From the NCBI GenBank assembly GCA_903837605.1, contig CAILVF010000019.1, positions 1-50,517 on the forward strand: a stretch of DNA of 50,517 nt. Direction: 5' to 3'. Made by a program: the position numbers and the translations under genes. Positions 43,343-49,249 of the stretch are shown in pieces. A model generated the notes under the pieces. That model had not been told where the DNA came from. It searched no databases and saw nothing but the letters and a program-made list of their open reading frames with translations. This DNA is from an uncultured Bacteroidales bacterium (GTDB lineage Bacteria; Bacteroidota; Bacteroidia; Bacteroidales; FEN-979). Every line of letters begins with the position of its first letter. The first letter of the stretch is position 1.

Positions 43343-43981
43343 TCAGCCCAGCTCTTTCAGAAGTACCCTGAACTCGCTAAGCATCATAGCTGTAGCTCCC
43401 CATATAATATTCCGGTCGATATAATAACAGGGAAAATCAGCCGAAAGCCCCATAAATAATTTGATCCGTTTGGTCTGCATATGCTTATCGTCGAGAAAAT
43501 CGGAAAGGCTTACTTCAATGATTTCATCAACTTCCCTTGGCTCTTTTTTGAATTCAGGCCGGCTGTCTGACCAGGCAACAACTGGCGTTACAATATAATT
43601 GCTGGGAGGAATGTATAAAGGAGTTAGTGTTCCTATGATGTTTACTGCGGATGGATCTATCCCAACTTCCTCCTTTGCTTCCCTGACTGCAGTCTCAATG
43701 AGGTCCCTGTCGGTTTTCTCGAATTTCCCGCCGGGAAGGCTTATCTGGCCTGAATGAACACCGGTATAATCGGGTCGCTTCATCAGCACAATATAAATAT
43801 CCTCCTTATAAGGATAAAGCAGGATAAGCACACCGCTGGGTTTTGCTGAGGACAATACAGCTGTCCTGAAGGGAAATCTCATCCGTTTCCTGCTTGCCAT
43901 GAGCAACTGGGAATCAAGGCCCGGAAGCGGTTTCCTTAACCGCTCTGAAAGTTTAACAGTATAATATTTAAGGTTCTTCAT
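43343..43981 (-). CDS. NUDIX hydrolase, CoA-pyrophosphatase type
   Basis: 212 residues from ATG 43981. The CoA-specific motif is VLMKRPDYTGVHSGQISLPGG and is joined to the NUDIX box GGKFEKTD...TAVREAKEEVGI, the pattern of NudL/YeaB-type enzymes that cut CoA and acyl-CoA to 3',5'-ADP and phosphopantetheine. An in-frame TTG at 44020 is rejected because the -7 box (43997-43990) lies inside it. It is convergent with the BtuG-like gene and divergent from clpS. Confidence 0.9.
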   Translation of the reverse strand: MKNLKYYTVKLSERLRKPLPGLDSQLLMASRKRMRFPFRTAVLSSAKPSGVLILLYPYKEDIYIVLMKRPDYTGVHSGQISLPGGKFEKTDRDLIETAVREAKEEVGIDPSAVNIIGTLTPLYIPPSNYIVTPVVAWSDSRPEFKKEPREVDEIIEVSLSDFLDDKHMQTKRIKLFMGLSADFPCYYIDRNIIWGATAMMLSEFRVLLKELG

Positions 43982-43989
43982 TCTGCCTG

Positions 43990-43997
43990 CAAAAATA
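43990..43997 (-). promoter_or_regulatory. -7 element for the NUDIX gene
   Basis: On the minus strand TATTTTTG matches TAnnTTTG and lies 9 bp from the ATG at 43981, giving a nearly leaderless transcript. Confidence 0.45.
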
Positions 43998-44055
43998 ATC
44001 GATGGATCCCTTGGTTTCAATATTATTATTAATATTGTAACGGAATTTCTTAGTT

Positions 44056-44328
44056 ATGACAAAAGAAAAAATAGATCCTTCGAATCATGCCCATGAGCAA
44101 CAGGAAAACATCCTGGATCTTATTTTATATAATGATGACGTAAACACATTTGACTTCGTCATTGAAACACTGGTTGAAGTGTGCAAACATAATCAGGAAC
44201 AGGCGGAACAATGCGCCCTTATCGCTCATATGAAAGGACGTTGCCCGGTAAGGAACGGAGCTACCGACATCCTTACCCCCATGAAATCGGAAATGACGAA
44301 CCGCGGATTGATTGTTACGATAGAGTAA
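44056..44328 (+). CDS. clpS: ATP-dependent Clp protease adaptor ClpS
   Basis: 90 residues. The ClpS core LYNDDVNTFDFVIETLVEVC, AHMKGRCPVRNG and an ending GLIVTIE are visible; the Asp pair in YNDD is part of the pocket that holds N-terminal Leu, Phe, Tyr or Trp. It delivers N-degron proteins to ClpA/ClpC. The N-terminal 22 residues are an acidic flexible tail needed for delivery. Partner aat is in the same window. It is followed by a 400-bp region with DnaA-box-like words and a probable small RNA. Confidence 0.92.
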   Translation: MTKEKIDPSNHAHEQQENILDLILYNDDVNTFDFVIETLVEVCKHNQEQAEQCALIAHMKGRCPVRNGATDILTPMKSEMTNRGLIVTIE

Positions 44329-44336
44329 TCAACAGC

Positions 44337-44456
44337 TTTTCAACACCTTATTAACACCTCCATTTTTCTTACTTTCAACTACCTGATTATTAAATTATTG
44401 AAAGTGTGGTTTTAGTAACATTTTGTTAATAAAGCCTGTTGATTTCCTGTTAACAT
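44337..44456. other. AT-rich region with DnaA-box-like 9-mers
   Basis: Between clpS and the RNA gene lie two forward words, TTTTCAACA (44337-44345) and TTATTAACA (44348-44356), and three reverse-oriented words, TGTTAATAA (44424-44432), TGTTGATTT (44437-44445) and TGTTAACAT (44448-44456), around an AT-rich core. The first two fit TTWTNAACA, one base from the E. coli DnaA consensus TTWTNCACA. It could be a DnaA-binding cluster or an ordinary AT-rich leader. Confidence 0.3.
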
Positions 44457-44472
44457 AAAACTTCCGGAAAAA

Positions 44473-44504
44473 TTGATATTGCCCCAACGCTGATTTTAAA
44501 TTTG
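44473..44504 (+). promoter_or_regulatory. Promoter for the small RNA candidate
   Basis: TTG at 44473-44475, a 21-bp spacer and TAAATTTG at 44497-44504, an exact TAnnTTTG -7 box. No coding start follows before the terminator. Confidence 0.55.
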
Positions 44505-44510
44505 TCCTAC

Positions 44511-44636
44511 AGGCAAACGATAAAAGGCCTGCCGCAAGCAGGCCATAATAACCTTAACCTGGCGTTTCAGTGAATCACGGTTCCCTGAAAACGTGAAGCG
44601 GAATCCATCGGCCAGACGGGTTCCGCTTCGGTTTTT
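44511..44636 (+). ncRNA. Probable new small RNA, about 125 nt
   Basis: A free-standing transcription unit: the promoter at 44473-44504, then three hairpins. H1 is GGCCTGC/GCAGGCC (44526-44532 with 44538-44544, loop CGCAA). H2 is CGTTTCAG (44563-44570) with CTGAAAACG (44585-44593), one bulge. H3 is a 12-bp stem, GAAGCGGAATCC (44595-44606) with GGGTTCCGCTTC (44618-44629), followed by a T run (44632-44636), a good intrinsic terminator. There is no ATG or plausible reading frame. The next gene downstream is on the opposite strand, so this is not a leader or attenuator. I do not recognise a known family (not tmRNA, RNase P or SRP RNA); its size is below 6S RNA. Confidence 0.55.
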
Positions 44637-44640
44637 ATTA

Positions 44641-44743
44641 ACTAGCCATGAGGCATGGGCCATGAGCCATAAGCCATGAGGCATGAGTTACCAGTCACAA
44701 GTCACAATTCACTAGTCACTGCTAACCATTCACCAGTAACTAT
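44641..44743. repeat. Composite degenerate repeat island
   Basis: The left half is built from gccatgag/ggcatgag words (as at 32929-33012) and the right half from agtcac/ttcac words. CCATTCACCAGT (44726-44737) is the exact reverse complement of a 12-mer in the island at 13506-13574. It fills the gap between the RNA terminator and the convergent 5alpha-reductase gene. Confidence 0.6.
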
Positions 44744-44744
44744 T

Positions 44745-45506
44745 TTAGAGCAAGTAGGGGAGAACGGCTTTCCTTTCGGAAGGATAATCGGGGAATGTAG
44801 CCTGGTACCAGCGATGGTGATGCAGGGCCCTGGGCAGCAGGTTTACAAGAGTCCAAACCGCAAACGCAAGTCCTGGAGAACTCCATGTCATTAAAGCATA
44901 CCCAAACCATTCGACAATTTCTCCAAAATGGTTTGGACAGGAAATAAATCTGAAAAAGCCCCCGCGAGGTATGACATATCCCGTCTCACCGGGTTTTCTT
45001 AAATGGATCAGGATATTATCGGCTTGCATATTGATGAACATCCCTGCCAGGAAAACAATAATCCCGCCAAGAAACCTCGGGTCCTGCAGCCACGCAACAG
45101 TATGCTCGTCGGCCAGGTTGCCGAGATAATACCCGTTTATAAAACCATTAACCAGGTTAAAAAAGATAGCCATGAACATAATCGCCAATGGCATTTTCTT
45201 TCCTTTAGTCCTGAGCCTGAAAGGAAAAATGATGTCACGGTTTATATAATGGATGGAATACAAACCGAAGAATATCCAGGTCGGAGCATTGTGCTGAGGG
45301 GAACCCAGGAAGAAAAAAACAATAAAAACAAGCAGGGCAGGGGCTTCCATGATGATCCATCCCCAGCGGTTACTGATCATGGCTCCCCAGCCGGAAGTGG
45401 TATGGCGTCCGTACGGAGCAACAGTCCTGATAATAAAAGGAAAGCTCACAAGGGCTATTGCAATCCACAGGTAGACGATAAAATAAAAAACCGGAACAGA
45501 AATCAT
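44745..45506 (-). CDS. Steroid 5alpha-reductase family membrane protein
   Basis: 253 residues with about six membrane helices. The C-terminal third matches the 3-oxo-5alpha-steroid 4-dehydrogenase (SRD5A) signature: GYVIPRGGFFRFISCPNHFG, EIVEWFGYALMTWS, then RALHHHRWYQATFPDYP and RKAVLPYL. The IPRGG and the GE-EW-GYAL segment, and the HHxWY-F-x-YP tail, are where human SRD5A1 and SRD5A2 bind NADPH and substrate. The family reduces delta4 double bonds of 3-keto steroids or related lipids. The gene is 3 bp downstream of a 3beta-HSD-like extended SDR, so the pair could oxidise a 3beta-hydroxyl and then reduce the ring. Activity and substrate are inferred; other lipid enones remain possible. Confidence 0.8.
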   Translation of the reverse strand: MISVPVFYFIVYLWIAIALVSFPFIIRTVAPYGRHTTSGWGAMISNRWGWIIMEAPALLVFIVFFFLGSPQHNAPTWIFFGLYSIHYINRDIIFPFRLRTKGKKMPLAIMFMAIFFNLVNGFINGYYLGNLADEHTVAWLQDPRFLGGIIVFLAGMFINMQADNILIHLRKPGETGYVIPRGGFFRFISCPNHFGEIVEWFGYALMTWSSPGLAFAVWTLVNLLPRALHHHRWYQATFPDYPSERKAVLPYLL

Positions 45507-45509
45507 AGG

Positions 45510-46493
45510 TTACTTACTTAAATAATTATTGTTTTTGAACCATTCATAAAGATCGCGTATAGTTTCGTCAAGCGGACGGGGATCGAGTCCAAGCTCATTC
45601 CTTGATTTGGAATTGTCGATCAGCCTGTTTCCCTTTGCTATTATTTCAAGGGATTCGCTGGTATATAATGGTTCTGAACCAGTTATCTTGCTGTACAAAG
45701 TAATGAATGGCAGTCCAATTTTCGCCGACCAGAAAGGGAGAACAGTTTGAACAGTTTTGATACCTGAATGTTTGCTTACATAACCCGAAAGCTCTTGCAC
45801 ACTGTGCCATTTGCCAGCCACAAGGTATTTTTGTCCAGGCCTGGCTTTTTCAATTGCCGATATTGCTGTACTTACGACATCCCGTACATCGATCCAGTTA
45901 TATCCACCGGGGACAAGGGCCGGGATCTTGTGATTTATCAACTGCAATACTGCCTTCCCGGTTAGTCCGGGCTCCGGATCAGCAGGACCGATGATCGCAG
46001 TCGGACTAAGCACGATGGCCTCCATGCCATTTCGGGCTGCTTCCATTACGGCGCGCTCACCGTCAGCCTTGCTGCGGTCATAAGCAAAAGCCTCCGTGCC
46101 AACAAGGGGACGGCTTTCATTGAGTGCATTCTCCTGGGGATCCTGGCAAAAGGCATGTATGGAACTGAAATGGATAAACCTTTTAATATTCCTGTCTTTG
46201 GCTGCCGACAGCATATTTCTTGTCCCTTCGGCATTGTTCCGGTAGACCGATCCTGAAGGATCACCGGTTATTGATATCTGGGCGGCAAGGTGAAAGACCA
46301 CATCAACTCCATCCATCAGCTCAAGCAAAGAAGACTTGTCAAGCAAATCACCCTTAATAAGTGTCAGGTCAAGCTTACTGATCGCTTCGGTATGTTTATG
46401 GGTCAGGGCGTTTACCTGGAAGCCTTTGTCAAGCAACGACTTACAGAGATTATATCCAACATGCCCGTTGGCACCTGTAACTGCAATTTTCAT
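45510..46493 (-). CDS. NAD(P)-dependent extended SDR (epimerase/3beta-HSD/DFR-like)
   Basis: 327 residues. The Rossmann loop is TGANGHVG (residues 7-14), followed by a short acidic DLLD element, FHLAAQ, SSIHAF, and the catalytic YDRSK. The C-terminal half has YNWIDVRDVVSTAI, typical of the dihydroflavonol-reductase/3beta-HSD-like branch rather than of sugar-nucleotide epimerases. It is the first gene of a two-gene operon with the 5alpha-reductase homologue (3-bp gap) and has its own -7 box. Substrate is unknown; a 3beta-hydroxy sterol or lipid is suggested by the partner. Confidence 0.85.
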   Translation of the reverse strand: MKIAVTGANGHVGYNLCKSLLDKGFQVNALTHKHTEAISKLDLTLIKGDLLDKSSLLELMDGVDVVFHLAAQISITGDPSGSVYRNNAEGTRNMLSAAKDRNIKRFIHFSSIHAFCQDPQENALNESRPLVGTEAFAYDRSKADGERAVMEAARNGMEAIVLSPTAIIGPADPEPGLTGKAVLQLINHKIPALVPGGYNWIDVRDVVSTAISAIEKARPGQKYLVAGKWHSVQELSGYVSKHSGIKTVQTVLPFWSAKIGLPFITLYSKITGSEPLYTSESLEIIAKGNRLIDNSKSRNELGLDPRPLDETIRDLYEWFKNNNYLSK

Positions 46494-46515
46494 CGTCGGG
46501 ATTTAAGTTTGCGTG

Positions 46516-46523
46516 CAAAAATA
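46516..46523 (-). promoter_or_regulatory. -7 element for the SDR-5alpha-reductase operon
   Basis: On the minus strand TATTTTTG matches TAnnTTTG, 23 bp before ATG 46493. No -33 TTTG is seen at the expected spacing. Confidence 0.5.
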
Positions 46524-46600
46524 GCAATTTAAAACAGGCCTTGATTGTTTTAGTGTTTTTTAGATTAATTTTACGTAACAATTAAAAAAAATTTAAACTT

Positions 46601-47602
46601 ATGAAAACGTTTAAAAAAGTCGTTATCTGGATACTGGCAATCATTCTTGTAGTGGTTCTGGTTTCCTATGTTTTGCCAAAAACTTACAAAGTTGAACGAT
46701 CGGTTTATATTAAGAGCAAACCTGAGCTGATCTATGATATAACCGGCAATTTCAACAAATGGAAATTATGGGTTCCATGGACAAGGGCCCTTGATACTTC
46801 GGCTGTTTTTGAACTTATAGGAAAAGAAGGGCAGGTTGGAACCATTTGGAAATGGGAAGGTAAAATACTGGGCAACGGGCAGATGACTGCAACTGAATAC
46901 ATTCCTTCACAACTGCTGGCTTATGATCTCTCATTTGATAAAGGAAAATACCAGTCCAAAGGGAAAATTACCATTGAAAAGACCGGTGACTCCTGCAAAG
47001 TTTCATGGATCGACCAGGGGGACCTGGGATACAATCCTGTAAACAGGTATTTTGGACTGATGATGGACAAAATGATGGGGCCTGATTTCGCAAAAGGTCT
47101 TAAAAAACTGAAGAATGTTTGCGAAGCCAGGGCATCATGGCCCAGGATTGAAGAAAAATCCATGCCGGCCCGGATTGCAATTCTGATCAGGGATTCGGCA
47201 GGACCGAAGACCTATGCAAAGGTTATGGGAAAAGGATTTGGTGAACTTATGGGATTTGTGAAAGCCGGTAAGCTGAAATGTACAGGCCCTCCGTTTGCAA
47301 TCTATGTTAAATTTGACACGATTACCATGAATGGAGTTTTTGACATGGGGATCACTGTCGAAAAAGCCGAAAAAAGCAAAGGCCGGGTCAGATTTGAAAA
47401 TTTGCCCGCCATGAATGCCGTGGTCGCTTATTATTTCGGCCCATACGATAAAACTGCTGATACCTATAAATATTTACACCAGTACGCTAGCGAAGCAGAA
47501 CTTCAAATGGCAGGAGGTCCCTGGGAAATTTATGTAACGGATCCCATGACAGAAAAAGATCCGGCTAAAATTGAAACCGATATTGTATTCCCGGTGAAAT
47601 AA
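46601..47602 (+). CDS. Membrane-anchored SRPBCC (START-like) plus GyrI-like domain protein
   Basis: 333 residues. One N-terminal membrane segment (about 6-25) is followed by an SRPBCC/polyketide-cyclase-like domain (YKVERSVYIKSKPELIYDIT, then WKLWVPWT and a strand-rich core). The C-terminal half (about 185-333) is GyrI-like/AraC effector-binding type, ending AGGPWEIYVTDPMTEKDP. SRPBCC folds bind hydrophobic ligands including sterols and lipids. It is divergent from the 5alpha-reductase operon; a shared ligand is possible but not shown. An upstream TAATTTTA is one base off the -7 consensus. Confidence 0.8.
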   Translation: MKTFKKVVIWILAIILVVVLVSYVLPKTYKVERSVYIKSKPELIYDITGNFNKWKLWVPWTRALDTSAVFELIGKEGQVGTIWKWEGKILGNGQMTATEYIPSQLLAYDLSFDKGKYQSKGKITIEKTGDSCKVSWIDQGDLGYNPVNRYFGLMMDKMMGPDFAKGLKKLKNVCEARASWPRIEEKSMPARIAILIRDSAGPKTYAKVMGKGFGELMGFVKAGKLKCTGPPFAIYVKFDTITMNGVFDMGITVEKAEKSKGRVRFENLPAMNAVVAYYFGPYDKTADTYKYLHQYASEAELQMAGGPWEIYVTDPMTEKDPAKIETDIVFPVK

Positions 47603-47937
47603 AAACATCACGAGAGAGATAGATCCTGAATGATAATCCAAAAATTCCGGGTTATAACTTGGTGAGGGAGTTTACCATAGTTTTGATTGTCCATTTTACT
47701 TTTTCAACATCCGGGCCAATGCCCAGAACAGGGCGAACAAATTTCTGGGCAAATAGCAAGTGTTGATTGACTTTGTACGTCAATATCTATCTGATGTACA
47801 ATTATATGCATTTTTGTTTTTCTTATAATTAATATTATGTTAACTAGAAATATAAAGTATGCCTGTAATGAATTTGCTCAAGCTCCCTTGTCTTTAGCCC
47901 TGGCAGATTAAACAGATCCTCTTCCCTGCTGCATGGC
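47603..47937. other. Intergenic region with fragmentary short frames
   Basis: About 335 bp without a recognisable gene. On the minus strand two overlapping short frames read like protein: 47811-47704 (ATG, MHIIVHQIDIDV..., 35 residues) and 47783-47652 (TTG, TYKVNQHLLFAQKFVRPVL..., 43 residues). They could be two pieces of a frameshifted remnant, or chance. No promoter match is seen in front of either. The central part is AT-rich. Confidence 0.3.
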
Positions 47938-47969
47938 AAAAAAAAAGCCGCCCTGAAAAGACGGCTTTT
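47938..47969 (-). terminator. Intrinsic terminator of the TPR gene
   Basis: An 8-bp perfect stem (AAAAGCCG 47943-47950, CGGCTTTT 47962-47969) followed on the minus strand by a run of nine T residues. It lies 17 bp after the TPR stop codon. Confidence 0.75.
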
Positions 47970-47985
47970 AGAATAGTATTAACCC

Positions 47986-49173
47986 CTACTTCTTTTGAAC
48001 AGCATTGATCTTTTCATTAATAGTTTTGATTTTATCATTCTTCTGCTGCCTGATATAGATCTGCTTCAGGGAATTTAAGGTCGAAACATCTGTTGGTTGC
48101 ATTTCAGTAGCTTTTTCAAGATACGGAATTGCAGCTTCAAGGTATTTATCAGCCTGGACTTTCAGTGTCTTGTACTCAGCTTCTGCATCCAACGGCAGAT
48201 TCTTTGCTTTATCATCATAATAAACAGCCTTGTTTACATACAAAGCGCCGAGGTTAAATACCGGGTCAAAATAATCAGGCTTCAATTGAATAGCCTTTTT
48301 ATAGGCGTCAACGGCATTGTTGAACATTAGCTCCCTTACCTCGGGCTTTTTGGTCGTATCATCGACCAGTTTATTATATATAGTGCCTAGCGCATAATAT
48401 ATACTCGGGTTTGCACTATCCTTTTTAGCCGCTGTGTTGAGGTTGCTCAGCGCTTTATCGGTGTTATTAAACGTCAGGTAAATATTCGTTTCGGCGAGGA
48501 ATAATGGCATATTCCCGGGATAAATTTTTTGTCCTTCACGTATTACTGCCAAAGCAGCACCTGAGTCTTTTTCCTGGCGATATAATTCTGATAAAGAAGC
48601 ATATATACTTACCGACTTAGCCTTAAGCTTTAATAGGTCTACGTAATATTTTTTAGCCTGGATCCTCTCATTGGCTAAAGTTGCACAGGTTGCTGCGTAA
48701 AACAAGGATATGGTATCGGGGATATTGATTGCTGCCAGGGCGGAAAAGCTGTGATCAAAGGAGAGCATGGCATTTTTATAATCCTTTTTACCGTAAAAAT
48801 CCACAGCCTGGTTGAAAAAAGTATTTCTTTGCCAGTTCACTTTCTGGAAGATATCTTCGGCAAACTCCCTCTTTTCATCAAATTTTGTAGCCTGCTTGTA
48901 GGATTCCAGCGCTTTTGTGAGTGGTTCAGGGTCAAGCGCTTTGTACTTGTCGTCCTTACTTATGGCAATTTCTGAATAAATATTGCCACGGATAAACCAT
49001 GCTTTGGGGTCCTGGGCAGTGCTGGGATCCTGGATACATTGGTTGATGGTTTCAAGAGCCTTGTCTAACTTACCTTCCTTCAGGTAGTTGGATGCTGTCT
49101 GGCGGACAGATTTTTGACCAAATGCGAGTGAAATGGAGATTACCATTAACACCAATAACACTATCCTTTTCAT
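47986..49173 (-). CDS. Exported tetratricopeptide repeat protein
   Basis: 395 residues from ATG 49173, which places a clean signal peptide (MKRIVLLVLMVISISLAFG) first; a longer reading to 49302 would bury it. The rest is helical repeats of about 34 residues with TPR consensus spacing, e.g. AVDFYGKKDYKNAMLSFDHS, PSIYYALGTIYNKL, AVDAYKKAIQLKPDYFDPVF and AIPYLEKATEMQPTD. It is probably a periplasmic scaffold. It lies 76 bp downstream of gyrA but has its own -7 box. Confidence 0.85.
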   Translation of the reverse strand: MKRIVLLVLMVISISLAFGQKSVRQTASNYLKEGKLDKALETINQCIQDPSTAQDPKAWFIRGNIYSEIAISKDDKYKALDPEPLTKALESYKQATKFDEKREFAEDIFQKVNWQRNTFFNQAVDFYGKKDYKNAMLSFDHSFSALAAINIPDTISLFYAATCATLANERIQAKKYYVDLLKLKAKSVSIYASLSELYRQEKDSGAALAVIREGQKIYPGNMPLFLAETNIYLTFNNTDKALSNLNTAAKKDSANPSIYYALGTIYNKLVDDTTKKPEVRELMFNNAVDAYKKAIQLKPDYFDPVFNLGALYVNKAVYYDDKAKNLPLDAEAEYKTLKVQADKYLEAAIPYLEKATEMQPTDVSTLNSLKQIYIRQQKNDKIKTINEKINAVQKK

Positions 49174-49205
49174 ATGTAGAGAATTAAGTTTCAATTTTGA
49201 AGCGG

Positions 49206-49213
49206 CAAATTTA
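49206..49213 (-). promoter_or_regulatory. -7 element for the TPR gene
   Basis: On the minus strand TAAATTTG matches TAnnTTTG, 33 bp before ATG 49173 and between the gyrA stop and the TPR start. Confidence 0.5.
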
Positions 49214-49249
49214 TGAAAAGCCCCCTGATAAATAAAGACAGTCGGGAAA

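Noticed and set aside
44496..44684. Minus-strand frame of about 60 codons across the RNA candidate
   Set aside because: It covers hairpins and repeat words, has no homology-like pattern and no promoter.
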